A DNA stretch of 64,000 nt, taken from contig NZ_QYUK01000008.1 in assembly GCF_003590945.1 (NCBI RefSeq), positions 124,001 to 188,000 of the forward strand. The letters run 5' to 3'. How positions within the stretch are numbered: position 1 is the stretch's first letter; the number at the start of each line of letters is the position of its first letter. The translations under genes were made by a program, and so were the position numbers. The notes below the pieces were generated by a model that saw only the letters and a list, made by a program, of their open reading frames with translations, did not search any database and was not told the DNA's origin. Origin of the DNA: Oleomonas cavernae. GTDB lineage: Bacteria; Pseudomonadota; Alphaproteobacteria; Zavarziniales; Zavarziniaceae. Below, in pieces: positions 54,162-63,229 of the stretch.

Positions 54162-55427
54162 CTACTCCGCCGCCTCCGGCACGGCATGGCTGCGGCCCTT
54201 CAGGGGGCTGCCCTCGCCCGTCTCGAACGGCGGCTTGCGGGCCTTGAAGGCTTTGCCAATCTGGGCCTGCAGCATGGCCAGGCGCACGCGGGCCACCCCT
54301 TCGTTCACGTAAGGCACCCGGCGCCGCACCTGATTCGCCGCCGCAATCACCGGGCGCAGGGCGCGCGGCAGGTGGCGCCAGCCGGTGCGCGGGATTTCCA
54401 GCGTATCGGCCGCCAACTCGCCGATAATGTAGCGCGAGAACCCGGCATAGGAGCGGGCGTCGAGCCCGCCGACGACCCGGGCGACCGGCCCGGGGAGGTT
54501 CTTCACCGCCTCGGCCCCCGCACCCAGCAGGGCGTTGGAGAGCGAGCGGCTGTCGTCGTCGGCATCGGGCTGGGAACGCACCAGCAGGCTGAACAGGGCG
54601 GCCGCCTGGGCATAAGAGTCGGGCAGCAGGGCCTCGTCGACCCCCATGATATAGCCGACATAGCGCCACAGGTGGACGACCCCCTCCTTCTCGCGCGGGC
54701 TGAGGGTGAAGCCCAAGTCGATCAGCGGCCCGACCATGCCCAGCGAAAAGGCCAGCGCAGTCGCCGCCATGTCCGCCTGGTTGATCGGCGTGCCCCAGTC
54801 GGCGGCTTTCCAGCGCGGATCGCGGCTAATCCCGGCGCGGACCATGGCGTGCATCACCCGCACCCGCACGGCCGAGGCAAAGCCGGCGGAAAACCGCCCG
54901 ACATCGCCCGAGGCATAGATATCGACGCCGAACTTGCCGGTTTCCTGCAGGCGCGAATAGGTGCGGCCGTTCAAGGCCCCGGTCATCACGAGCACCCGGG
55001 CGATCGCGCTCGAACAATAGCCGACCATCAAGGTGCCCGAGCCCAGGGCATAGCGCAGCAAGGGCCCGGTCGCGAGCGCCGCCCGGCAGCCGATCCGCAT
55101 CAGGTCGCCCTCGACCCAGTCGGGCCGGCGATCGACATGGGCGAAGAAGTTGGCCAGGGGCGGCGGCGCCTCGGGCACCGCGTCGATGCCCTTGGTCAGG
55201 GCCAGGTCGAACATCCTCCAGCCGTCGCTCTTGGCGGCCTTCATCCAGATGACGAGCGCATCGGCCAGCGGATCGCCCTGGGTGAGCCCGGCCCTGACCG
55301 CGGCGCGACGCACCGGATCGGTCGAGGGCGCGCCGAAATGGCGGGTCATGTGCAGGGTCCAGGGGGCGGGATCGAGGTCGGGATCACGCCAGCGGCTGGG
55401 CACGGGCGATGCGGCGTCTGTGGACAT
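54162..55427 (-). CDS. DUF2236 (MpaB-like oxygenase/latex-clearing type) protein
   Basis: A 421-residue helical protein of the DUF2236/MpaB group. It has WTLHMTRHFGAPSTDPVRRA (about 24-43), then RLQETGKFGVDIYASGD (about 162) and the histidine-containing helix KEGVVHLWRYVGYIMGVDEALL (about 248-269). Relatives such as MpaB' and the latex-clearing protein Lcp bind haem with histidines and cleave C=C bonds; the haem role here is inferred. ATG 55427 follows AGAGGTG. It is divergent from a TetR gene with a perfect palindrome between. Confidence 0.82.
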   Translation of the reverse strand: MSTDAASPVPSRWRDPDLDPAPWTLHMTRHFGAPSTDPVRRAAVRAGLTQGDPLADALVIWMKAAKSDGWRMFDLALTKGIDAVPEAPPPLANFFAHVDRRPDWVEGDLMRIGCRAALATGPLLRYALGSGTLMVGYCSSAIARVLVMTGALNGRTYSRLQETGKFGVDIYASGDVGRFSAGFASAVRVRVMHAMVRAGISRDPRWKAADWGTPINQADMAATALAFSLGMVGPLIDLGFTLSPREKEGVVHLWRYVGYIMGVDEALLPDSYAQAAALFSLLVRSQPDADDDSRSLSNALLGAGAEAVKNLPGPVARVVGGLDARSYAGFSRYIIGELAADTLEIPRTGWRHLPRALRPVIAAANQVRRRVPYVNEGVARVRLAMLQAQIGKAFKARKPPFETGEGSPLKGRSHAVPEAAE

Positions 55428-55460
55428 TCTTCTGCACCTCTTCTCAACGCCGCCTATTGT

Positions 55461-55480
55461 ATATGAGTAAAAACTCATAT
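55461..55480. promoter_or_regulatory. Perfect palindromic operator ATATGAGT-N4-ACTCATAT
   Basis: An exact 8-base dyad with an AAAA centre in the 90-base region between the divergent DUF2236 and TetR genes. It is the strongest operator candidate in the window and is expected to bind the adjacent TetR protein. It would block both promoters. Confidence 0.75.
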
Positions 55481-55517
55481 CTACTTACATCGTCGCCCCT
55501 CCCCACAAGGCTTGGCC

Positions 55518-56147
55518 GTGGCTGTTCAACCGCTTGATATCGCAATGAAAAAAGAGCCGACCCAGGGCCGCGCCCGGGCCACGGTCGAGGCGGTGGTGAC
55601 GGCGGCTGCTCAACTTCTGGCCGAGCGGGGCTATGCCTCGCTCACCACCAACCACATCGCCGAGCGGGCGGGGGTCAGCATCGGCTCGATCTACCAGTAT
55701 TTCCCGGGCAAGGAGGCGATCATCGCCCGCCTGTTCGAGCAGACGGTGGACGAGATCCTGGGCGAATTTGCCCAAGGCCTGCTGGCCCTGCCGCCCCACG
55801 AAGGCAAGGCCCGCCACGCCTATGCCGCCGGCGTGCTCTACGACACGATCGACCGCCGCGCCGCCCTGGTAAGGGCGATGCAATACGAGGTGCCGTTCCT
55901 GCGCGACCTGCCGATCATCGGCGAGATGCGGCAGCGGCTGCTGGCCCTGGCAACCCAGATCTATGCCGCCAATATCAGCCCCCGGGCCTTCGCCCGCCCC
56001 GACGTCGCCGCCTTCCTGCTCACCGCCATGCTCCAGGCGGCGATCCTGGAAAGCATCCTGATGCCCGTCCCCGGCATCGGCCGGACCGAAGTGGTGGAGA
56101 CCCTGGCCGAGATCATCGGGCGGATTCTGGGGCCGTTGGCCGGTTGA
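55518..56147 (+). CDS. TetR family transcriptional regulator
   Basis: A 209-residue regulator with a standard helix-turn-helix (about 25-70): AAAQLLAERGYASLTTNHIA and VSIGSIYQYFPGKEAIIARL. The C-terminal domain has the TetR_C-like helices. GTG at 55518 is preferred because AAGG lies seven bases upstream; an ATG at 55545 would shorten the product by nine residues. It is divergent from the DUF2236 oxidase and shares the palindrome 55461-55480 with it. Confidence 0.88.
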   Translation: MAVQPLDIAMKKEPTQGRARATVEAVVTAAAQLLAERGYASLTTNHIAERAGVSIGSIYQYFPGKEAIIARLFEQTVDEILGEFAQGLLALPPHEGKARHAYAAGVLYDTIDRRAALVRAMQYEVPFLRDLPIIGEMRQRLLALATQIYAANISPRAFARPDVAAFLLTAMLQAAILESILMPVPGIGRTEVVETLAEIIGRILGPLAG

Positions 56148-56163
56148 TTGCAGATGATTGTTC

Positions 56164-56245
56164 CCGTCATCCCGGCGCAGGCCGGGATCCATTCGGGGGC
56201 AGCGCGCGACGTCTCAATGGATTCCGGCCGGCGCCGGAATGACGA
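56164..56245. repeat. CGTCATCCCGG-type paired inverted repeats
   Basis: CGTCATCCCGGCGCAGGCCGGGAT (from 56164) and its inverted partner ATTCCGGCCGGCGCCGGAATGACG (to 56245) form a long stem with internal hairpins, as at 3993-4099. It separates the TetR gene from the nucleotidyltransferase pair. Confidence 0.75.
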
Positions 56246-56308
56246 CCGAGGTTCAGGTGATCCGTCTGACAATGCCGGCACCCGAATGGGCTGTGCTATG
56301 GTTGCGCC

Positions 56309-56584
56309 ATGGGAACACGCGCCACCGTCGTCGCCGTCAATGTGCCTTTCGCCCGCATGATCGACGAGGCGGAACTGGCCCGTGCGCTTGTCGCAGCCCG
56401 GCCCGGTAGCGTCTGGGCCGATCATGCCGAGCGCTTCCTATCCGAATTGGAGGCCGATGAAATCCTGCGTTTCTGCGATGCCCACGGCGTTTCCAAGACC
56501 GCGCTGAAAGCGACTTATGCCGCCTTCGATGCCGACCTGAAGCTTGGCAATCGCGACCTCGAGGAATGGCTGGCCGAACCGTGA
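56309..56584 (+). CDS. Hypothetical protein, probable partner of AbiEii-like gene
   Basis: A 91-residue, all-helical, acidic protein with no family that I recognise (DEAELARALVAARPG, LEADEILRFCDAHGVSKTAL). The last codons overlap the next gene by GTGA, which implies a fixed ratio of the two products. Base composition is a little less GC-rich than in the flanking genes. By its place in front of an AbiEii-type nucleotidyltransferase it may be an antitoxin or a transcriptional partner. That is an inference from layout only. Confidence 0.65.
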   Translation: MGTRATVVAVNVPFARMIDEAELARALVAARPGSVWADHAERFLSELEADEILRFCDAHGVSKTALKATYAAFDADLKLGNRDLEEWLAEP

Positions 56585-57228
56585 CACGCCACCCCGACGA
56601 CTGGCTCGAACTCGCCCAAATCGCTTTCAAGATTGCGGATGCCGCCCGGATCGAGGTGTCGAGCGCCTTTGCCTTTGGGGGCGGGACGATGCTGATGTCC
56701 CGGATGCACCACCGCTTGAGCCGAGACCTCGACATCTTTCTCGCCGATGCCCAATACCTCACCTACCTGTCACCCAGGCTGAATGCGGCAGCGGAGCATT
56801 ACGAAAATTACGAAGAAACGTCCCATCACGTGCGGATTGCCGTTGGCGACAGGGAAATCGATTTCATTGTCGCCCCGCACCTGACGTCGGTGCCAACTCA
56901 AGCTCAAGAGATTCTCGGCCGGCCAGTGGCTGTCGAGACCACGGCGGAAATCCTTGCGAAGAAACTGTTCTATCGTGGCCGCACTCTCAAGCCGCGTGAT
57001 GTCTTCGACCTCGCCACCACGATCCGCTTGCAGCCCGACGCGCTTCCGACGGCGCAAGTCATTCGTGATCTGCTGAACGGTAAACTGCGTGAGGGCATCG
57101 ATCGGCGCCTGGCAGAACTTCAGAGCGACTGGGCCACACGGGCAACAACGATCGATGTCCTGCCCGCCGGCACCCCGATTCTGCCCCACACCATCGAGAT
57201 CGCCGGGGAATGGATGGCGGGCATCTAA
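56581..57228 (+). CDS. AbiEii-like nucleotidyltransferase
   Basis: A 215-residue protein of the DNA polymerase beta-like fold. The nucleotidyltransferase motif is SAFAFGGGTMLMSRMHHRLS followed by RDLDIFL (about residues 28-54), a GG-x8-9-R-x2-D-x-D pattern with the metal aspartates. A further acid is in DREIDFIVAPH (about 99). The C-terminal part, with LFYRGRTLKPRDVFDLA, matches AbiEii-type toxins. The start is GTG at 56581. It could transfer a nucleotide to tRNA or protein as a phage-defence toxin; activity is not proven. Confidence 0.8.
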   Translation: MTRHPDDWLELAQIAFKIADAARIEVSSAFAFGGGTMLMSRMHHRLSRDLDIFLADAQYLTYLSPRLNAAAEHYENYEETSHHVRIAVGDREIDFIVAPHLTSVPTQAQEILGRPVAVETTAEILAKKLFYRGRTLKPRDVFDLATTIRLQPDALPTAQVIRDLLNGKLREGIDRRLAELQSDWATRATTIDVLPAGTPILPHTIEIAGEWMAGI

Positions 57229-57284
57229 GCCCTGCGCTGCTTCGCCGATTTACGAGACGCGCCGCAGCGCCTATATACCGGGGC

Positions 57285-58127
57285 ATGGACGGCATTTCTT
57301 TCATCAAGATGCACGGCCTTGGCAATGACTTCGTCATCGTCGACGGCCGCTCCTCCCCCGTGGAGATCAACGAACCGCTGGCGCAGGCGATCGCCAACCG
57401 GCGGACCGGGGTCGGCTGCGACCAGCTCATCGTGCTCGAACCCTCCAGCGCCGCCGATGCCTTCATGCGCATCTGGAATCCCGACGGCTCGGAATCGGGC
57501 GCCTGTGGCAACGCCACCCGCTGCGTCGGCGCCCTGCTGATCGCGGGCAAGCGCCGCAACACGGTGACGATCGAGACCTTGGCCGGCGTGCTGACCGCCT
57601 CCACCGCGCCGGACGGCTTCATCACCGTCGACATGGGCGAGCCGAGCCTGGCCTGGGAGCAGATCCCGCTGGCCCGCGCGATGGACACGCTGCATGTCGA
57701 TTACCGCCACTCCTCCGGCCTCCAGGACCCGGTGGCGGTGAACATGGGCAATCCCCATGCGGTGTTCTTCGTGCCCGACGCCGAGGCGGTCGATGTCGAG
57801 GCGATCGGCCCGGCGATCGAGACCGATCCCCTGTTCCCCGAACGCACCAATGTCTCCTTCGTCTCGCGCAAGGCCGACGGTTCCCTGCGCCTGGTGGTGT
57901 GGGAACGCGGTGCCGGCCGGACGCTGGCCTGCGGCACCGCGTCCTGCGCGGCCGTCGTGGCGGCGACACGGCGCGGCCTGATCGACCGCAAGGCAGCGAT
58001 CTGGATGGATGGCGGGCGGCTGGACCTCGAATGGCGCGCCGACGACAACCATGTGATCATGACCGGCCCCATCGCCGTCTCCTTCAGCGGCGTCATCGCC
58101 CTGCCCCCGCGCGTCGAGGCGGCCTGA
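57285..58127 (+). CDS. dapF: Diaminopimelate epimerase
   Basis: A 280-residue epimerase with both catalytic cysteines: GACGNATRCVG (Cys about 73) and LACGTASCAA (Cys about 215). The opening MHGLGNDFVIVDG is diagnostic. It interconverts LL- and meso-diaminopimelate for lysine and peptidoglycan synthesis. ATG 57285 is chosen because it precedes the conserved MHGLGND; a TATATA-like box stands just upstream. It is the first gene of a tight run dapF-mtaB-ftsY-yciB, with an 8-base gap to the next. Confidence 0.96.
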   Translation: MDGISFIKMHGLGNDFVIVDGRSSPVEINEPLAQAIANRRTGVGCDQLIVLEPSSAADAFMRIWNPDGSESGACGNATRCVGALLIAGKRRNTVTIETLAGVLTASTAPDGFITVDMGEPSLAWEQIPLARAMDTLHVDYRHSSGLQDPVAVNMGNPHAVFFVPDAEAVDVEAIGPAIETDPLFPERTNVSFVSRKADGSLRLVVWERGAGRTLACGTASCAAVVAATRRGLIDRKAAIWMDGGRLDLEWRADDNHVIMTGPIAVSFSGVIALPPRVEAA

Positions 58128-58134
58128 GCGCCCG

Positions 58135-59376
58135 ATGACCGCCGGGATCGAGGTCATTACCTTCGGTTGCCGCCTCAACGCCTATGAATCCGAGGTGATG
58201 AAGCGCCACGCCCAGGCGGCCGGCCTCAACCATACCGTCATCGTCAATACCTGTGCCGTTACGGCCGAGGCGGTGCGCCAGGCCCGCAAGGCGATCCGCC
58301 GGGCACGGCGCGAGCAGCCCGGTGCCCGCATCCTGGTCACCGGCTGCGCCGCCCAGATCGAGCCCGAGCGCTTCGCCCGGATGGCCGAGGTCGACCAGGT
58401 CATCGGCAATATCGAGAAAATGGATGCCGCGAGTTTCAGTATCGGTAACACCGAGAAGGTCCGCGTCGCCGACATCATGGCCGTGCGCGAGACCGCAGGT
58501 CACCTGGCGGAAGGCTTCGGCAGCCGGGCGCGGGCCTATGTCCAGGTCCAGAACGGCTGTGACCATCGCTGTACCTTCTGCATCATTCCTTACGGCCGCG
58601 GCCCCTCCCGCTCCGTGCCGCTGGGCGCCGTGGTCGCGGAGGTGCGCCGCCTGGTCGAGGCCGGCTGCGGCGAGGTGGTGCTGACCGGGGTCGACCTCAC
58701 CTCCTATGGCGACGACCTGCCGGGCCGGCCCAGCCTGGGGCAGTTGAGCCGCCGCCTGCTGAAGGCGGTGCCGGAACTGCCGCGCCTGCGCATCTCGTCG
58801 ATCGATGCGGCCGAGGCCGACGACGACCTGATCGCAACGTTGAGCGAGGAGCCGCGCCTGATGCCGCACCTCCACCTGTCCCTGCAGGCCGGCAACGACC
58901 TGATCCTGAAGCGCATGAAGCGCCGCCATTCACGCGCCGATGCCGTCCGTTTTGCCGCGCGCCTGCGCGCTGCACGGCCCGATATCGTCCTGGGCGCCGA
59001 TTTCATCGCCGGCTTCCCGACCGAGGACGAAGCGGCGTTCCAGGACACCCTGGCCCTGGTGGACGAGGTCGGCCTCACCTACCTCCATGTCTTCCCCTTC
59101 TCGGCGAGGCCCGGCACGCCCGCCGCAAAGATGCCGCAAGTGGCGCCCATGGTGGCCAGGGAGCGCGCCGACCGGCTGCGCGCCAGGGGCGAGCAGGGGC
59201 TGCACCGTTTCCTCGACAGCCGCCTGGGCTTGCGCGAATCCGCCGTCGTCGAAAACGGCGACCTGGCCCGGACCGAACATTTCGCCGCCCTGCGCCTGCC
59301 TGCACCGGGTATTGCCGGCGAGATCGTCAAAGTTACCGTTGGCGCCCGCGCGGGCGCGGAGTTGATTGCCGCATGA
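58135..59376 (+). CDS. mtaB: tRNA N6-threonylcarbamoyladenosine methylthiotransferase
   Basis: A 413-residue radical-SAM methylthiotransferase. The N-terminal UPF0004 domain has FGCRLN (Cys about 12), NTCAVT (Cys about 40) and TGCAAQ (Cys about 74). The radical-SAM cluster is CDHRCTFC (about 142-149). It adds a methylthio group to t6A37 of tRNA. The later FIAGFPTEDEAAF motif fits the MtaB subgroup. The C-terminal TRAM-like part is short. It overlaps ftsY by four bases (ATGA). Confidence 0.93.
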   Translation: MTAGIEVITFGCRLNAYESEVMKRHAQAAGLNHTVIVNTCAVTAEAVRQARKAIRRARREQPGARILVTGCAAQIEPERFARMAEVDQVIGNIEKMDAASFSIGNTEKVRVADIMAVRETAGHLAEGFGSRARAYVQVQNGCDHRCTFCIIPYGRGPSRSVPLGAVVAEVRRLVEAGCGEVVLTGVDLTSYGDDLPGRPSLGQLSRRLLKAVPELPRLRISSIDAAEADDDLIATLSEEPRLMPHLHLSLQAGNDLILKRMKRRHSRADAVRFAARLRAARPDIVLGADFIAGFPTEDEAAFQDTLALVDEVGLTYLHVFPFSARPGTPAAKMPQVAPMVARERADRLRARGEQGLHRFLDSRLGLRESAVVENGDLARTEHFAALRLPAPGIAGEIVKVTVGARAGAELIAA

Positions 59377-60332
59377 CCGACACCAGCGAAGATACCGGGA
59401 CCAAGAAGTCCGGCTGGCTCAGCCGGCTGAAGGCCGGGCTGTCGCGCTCGTCCTCGTCGCTGGGCCAGTCGATCACCGGCCTGGTCAAGAAGCGCAAGCT
59501 GGACGACGAGTCCCTGGACGAGCTGGAAGAAGCCCTGATCCGCGCCGACCTGGGCGTGGCCGTGGCGGGCGAGGTGCGCGAAGCCCTGTCCAAGGGCCGC
59601 TTCGGCCGGGAAATCTCGGACGAGGAGGTCAAGCGCGTGCTGGCCGAGGAGGTCGCCCGCGTCCTGAAATATTCCGAGAAGCCGCTGGTCATCGACAAGT
59701 CCCATCGCCCGCACGTCATCTTGATGGTGGGCGTGAACGGCACCGGCAAGACCACCACCATCGGCAAGTTGGCCAGCCGCTTCAAGGCGCAAGGGTTGAA
59801 GGTGATGCTGGCCGCCGGCGACACCTTCCGCGCCGCCGCGATCGAGCAGCTTGCCGTGTGGGGCGAACGCTCGGGCGTGCCGGTGATCACCCGCCCCGCC
59901 GGGTCGGATGCCGCGGGCCTGGCCTTCGATGCCCTGGAACAGGCCAAGCGCGAGGGCTATGACGTCCTGCTGATCGATACCGCCGGCCGCCTGCAGAACA
60001 AGGAAGGCCTGATGGCGGAGCTGACCAAGATCGACCGGGTGATCAAGAAGCTCGACCCGACCGCGCCCCACGACACCATCATCGTGCTGGACGCGACCAC
60101 CGGGCAGAACGCGGTCAACCAGGTCGACGTGTTCGAGCGGGTGGCCAAGATCACCGGCGTGATCATGACCAAGCTGGACGGCACGGCGCGGGGCGGCGTG
60201 CTGGTCGCCATCGCCAAGAAATACTGGATGCCGATCCACGCCATCGGCGTGGGCGAGAGCATCGACGATTTTCAGGACTTCAATGCCGAAGCCTTCGCCA
60301 AGGCGCTGGCCGGCGTCGCGGATACGGTGTAA
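59373..60332 (+). CDS. ftsY: Signal recognition particle receptor FtsY
   Basis: A 319-residue SRP GTPase with a short, basic N-terminal region, then the N domain (about 40-110) and the G domain. G1 is GVNGTGKTTTIGKLA (about 120-134), G2/I-box AAGDTFRAAAIEQL, G3 DTAGRLQNK, G4 TKLDGTARGG, and the closing GVGESIDDFQDF is typical of FtsY. It docks ribosome-SRP complexes at the membrane. It lacks the long acidic A domain of E. coli, as in many alphaproteobacteria. Its start overlaps the mtaB stop. Confidence 0.96.
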   Translation: MTDTSEDTGTKKSGWLSRLKAGLSRSSSSLGQSITGLVKKRKLDDESLDELEEALIRADLGVAVAGEVREALSKGRFGREISDEEVKRVLAEEVARVLKYSEKPLVIDKSHRPHVILMVGVNGTGKTTTIGKLASRFKAQGLKVMLAAGDTFRAAAIEQLAVWGERSGVPVITRPAGSDAAGLAFDALEQAKREGYDVLLIDTAGRLQNKEGLMAELTKIDRVIKKLDPTAPHDTIIVLDATTGQNAVNQVDVFERVAKITGVIMTKLDGTARGGVLVAIAKKYWMPIHAIGVGESIDDFQDFNAEAFAKALAGVADTV

Positions 60333-60336
60333 CGCC

Positions 60337-60918
60337 ATGGCCACCAAAGCCGCTCACAAGCCGATCAACCCCCTGCTGCGCCTGGCCCTCGAAGCCGGGC
60401 CCCTGGCGGTGTTCTTCTTCTGCAATGCCCGCTTCGGCATCTTCCCGGCCACCGGCGCCTTCATGGTCGCGACCCTCGTCGCCCTGGCCGCCAACTGGTC
60501 GCTGGAACGCCGCCTGCCGGTGATGCCCATGGTCTCAGGCTTCTTCGTGCTGATCTTCGGCGGCCTGACCCTGATCCTGCAGGACGAACTCTTCATCAAG
60601 ATGAAGCCGACCATCGTGAACAGCCTGTTCGCGGTGATCCTGTTCGGCGGCCTCTATAGCGGTCGTGCGCTGCTGAAGCCGCTGTTCGGTGCGGCCATGC
60701 AACTGTCCGATCAGGGCTGGCGCGTGCTGACCTTCCGCTGGGCCTGCTTCTTCGTGCTGCTGGCGGGTTTGAACGAATTCGTCTGGCGCAATTTCGAGAC
60801 CGATACCTGGGTCGACTTCAAGGTCTTCGGCATCATGCCCCTGACCTTCGCCTTCATGCTGGCCCAGATGCCCCTGATCATGCGCCATCAGCTCCCCGAC
60901 GCCGACCAGGGGAAGTAA
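60337..60918 (+). CDS. yciB: Inner-membrane septation protein YciB/IspZ
   Basis: A 193-residue membrane protein with about five hydrophobic segments. It starts LALEAGPLAVFFFCNARFGI (about 15-34), and has FGGLTLILQDELFIKMKPTI (about 67-86), the signature of the septation protein A family, and WACFFVLLAGLNEFVWRNF (about 133). It is needed for normal cell division and envelope synthesis. ATG 60337 lies 4 bases after the ftsY stop, so it is part of the same operon. Confidence 0.93.
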   Translation: MATKAAHKPINPLLRLALEAGPLAVFFFCNARFGIFPATGAFMVATLVALAANWSLERRLPVMPMVSGFFVLIFGGLTLILQDELFIKMKPTIVNSLFAVILFGGLYSGRALLKPLFGAAMQLSDQGWRVLTFRWACFFVLLAGLNEFVWRNFETDTWVDFKVFGIMPLTFAFMLAQMPLIMRHQLPDADQGK

Positions 60919-60926
60919 CCGCAGGC

Positions 60927-61050
60927 ACCACCTCACCCTTCCCATCGCTGACGCGACGGGCCCCTTCCCTCTCCCCCGCGAGCGGCGGAGAGGGAGACCT
61001 TGGTAGCCCTCTCCGCCCTTTAGGGGGAGAGGGTGGGGTGAGGTGGGTTG
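60927..61050. repeat. Dispersed inverted repeat, double CCCTCTCC type
   Basis: CACCTCACCC ... GGGTGAGGTG outer arms enclose two CCCTCTCC / GGAGAGGG hairpins (about 60967-60994 and 61009-61032). It is nearly the same structure as 41804-41947. It separates the convergent yciB and phytase-like genes. Confidence 0.75.
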
Positions 61051-61061
61051 GCAGGGCAGGA

Positions 61062-62578
61062 TCAGTGCGGCAAGGTCAGCCGATAGGCCAGGATCATGTT
61101 GTCGTTGGTCAGGCCGGCGTCATAGGGCACGCCCTGCATCAGGCCCTTGGCGGTCTGGAAATCGTTGTCGTTGGCGACCAGCAGGAAGTAGTCGTTAGGG
61201 CGGGCCTCGTCGAGCGCCGGCACCAGGGCCATCGCCTCCCACTTCTCCGACAGGGTCAGGGGACCGGCCGCCGCATTGTCGATATTGAGGCCGAAGCCGG
61301 CGAGCTGCGTGGTGTTCAGCATGTTGACGAGGTCGACAATGCGCACCGGCGTGATCGCGGCGTCGAGTTCCCGGCCCTTGGAAATCGGCTTGGGCGTGGT
61401 CTCGAACTCCGTGCCGGCGAGATTGGTCGCCCCCTTGGTGTCGACCAGCAGGACCGATTTGTAGACCTCGGGCGCCTTGCAGCCGCAGCCCAGCCCGTTG
61501 CCGTCGCGCGAGAGGACCAGCAGGCGGTGGCCGTCGAGGGCCACGACCTCGCTTTGCGCCGCCGCCTTGTCGGCCGGGCTGCCGTCGCCCTTGCCGGCGA
61601 AGATGGGCAGTTGCAGGGCATAATGCTCGACCGGCGCCTTGGGGGTCGGATCGGCCGAAATGTCGTAGACCAGGATGCGGGTGTTGTTGCGGTCGCCGGC
61701 ATTGCCGGCCGAATCCTGGATCGTGCCGCTTTGCAGGATGGCGATCAGGCGCGTGCCATCGGGCGTGATCGCGACCGCTTCCATGCCCTGGTTGTTGCGG
61801 CGCCCGGTCTCGGGCTTGTCGTTAGAGCCGTAGTCGACCACGCCCCCGCTCATGGGCAGCAGGGCGGCCGGCGGCGCGATGAAGCCCTTCATGCGGCCGT
61901 CGGCACCGAAGAGATAGATGCCGGCGGTGTATTCGTCGCCGACATAGAAGCTGCCGTCGGCGCGGAAAGCGATCGCCTCGGCATCGAGCGAGACCTTGCC
62001 GGCCGCCGGGCCCTCGGCCGGGCTGGGCAGGACATGGCCCTGCTGGGTGACCGTGTGCGAATCGGGGTCGAGGCCGGTGGTCGCGGCACCCGAGAAATCG
62101 GTCAGCTTGATGCCCCGACCCGTCGGCTGCAGCACGATCTGGCGCTGGGATTCCGCTGCCGCCGGCAAAGCGGGGCCGCTGTAGGGCGTGAAGGTGAGGT
62201 CGTATTCGACCAGGCGGCCCTGATAGTCAGAATAGAATTTCTTGTCGGGATCGTTGAAGCCGCGGTCGGGCAGCGAGACCAGCTTGGCGGTGTAACGCTC
62301 TCCATCGCGCTTCCAACTGCCCGGCACCACGGCCATGGACGAGAAAGAGCCGAGCGAATCGCCCATGAAGTCCATCAAATTGGCCGAGAGGCGCCCGGCC
62401 CGGCCAGGCCCTGGTTGGCATAGGCGGCACCGTCGAATTCGACCGTCACCGGCCCGGCGTCGGTCGCGACATGGGGCGTGAGATACTCAGGCGATCCCGC
62501 CTGCGCCGCCCCCGTGCCCAGCAGCAGGGCGAAGGTGATACCAAGGGCGCCACTGCGGGCGAGTCGGACCGAGGCCAT
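61062..62578 (-). CDS. Esterase-like-of-phytase family protein (frameshifted)
   Basis: About 505 residues after repair. A signal peptide (about 1-26, ending TGAAQA) is followed by a beta-propeller-like domain with LVSLPDRGFNDPDKKFYSDY (about 89-108), SLDAEAIAFRADGSFYVGDE (about 194), QGMEAVAITPDGTRLIA and SEKWEAMALVPALDEARP, all typical of the family. The frame breaks near 62391-62396; one added G joins GLAGPGR to LSANLMDFMG. The ATG at 62578 lies 8 bases after GGGAG. A secreted phosphoesterase role is the family annotation, but enzymatic activity is unsure. Confidence 0.85.
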
Positions 62579-62659
62579 GAAGCGCACTCCCATCGTGATG
62601 ACGGGGGAATCTGCTATCCACCCACAACACTTTCGCGACGCTTTCGTGACAATTCAAGG

Positions 62660-63229
62660 TCAGGGTGCCAGCGGGCGGTCGCCGGTTTCGCCGGGAGGGT
62701 TGGTAAAGGGCACAAAGACTGCCTGGCCTTCGACCTGGCGCCAATGGTTGAGCGCCCAGACGACCGAGGGGAAGGCGATCTCGCCCCAGGGGATCTCGTC
62801 CCAGGCGAACAGGCGAACCTCCAGGCTTTCGGCCCCGGGCGAAAAATCCGGCCGTGCCAGGGTGGCGCGGTGCATCAGTTGCACCTGTGAAATGCGCGGG
62901 ATCGAATAGACCGCCAGCAAGGCGTCGATGACGATCTCGGCGTTGGCCTCCTCGCGCGCTTCGCGGCGGGCGCCGTCCGCCACCGTCTCGCCCACCTCCA
63001 TGAAGCCGGCCGGCAAGGTCCAGAACCCCAGGCGCGGGTCGATGGCCCGGCGCGCCAGCAGGAAGCGGCCCTGGTGGGTGACGACCGAACCCACCACGAT
63101 CTTGGGGTTCACATAGTTGACGAAGCCGCAGGTCCGGCAGACCAGGCGCTCGTGGTCGTCGCCGTCAGGCACGGTCAGGTGGAAATCGTGGCTCGGCCCC
63201 TTCCCGGGATCGGGCGGGATCATGCTCAC
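62660..63229 (-). CDS. NUDIX hydrolase with partial zinc ribbon
   Basis: A 189-residue protein. The Nudix box is GFMEVGETVADGARREAREE (about 75-94), with the REAREEAN end that deviates from the usual EExG only at its last glycine (Asn). Upstream, CRTCGFVNYVNPKIVVG (about 31-47) is half a zinc ribbon of the NudC/ADP-ribose type; the other CxxC is missing. It hydrolyses a nucleoside diphosphate derivative. GTG at 63229 overlaps the ccmI-like stop by four bases; an ATG at 63223 is an equal alternative. Confidence 0.88.
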   Translation of the reverse strand: MSMIPPDPGKGPSHDFHLTVPDGDDHERLVCRTCGFVNYVNPKIVVGSVVTHQGRFLLARRAIDPRLGFWTLPAGFMEVGETVADGARREAREEANAEIVIDALLAVYSIPRISQVQLMHRATLARPDFSPGAESLEVRLFAWDEIPWGEIAFPSVVWALNHWRQVEGQAVFVPFTNPPGETGDRPLAP

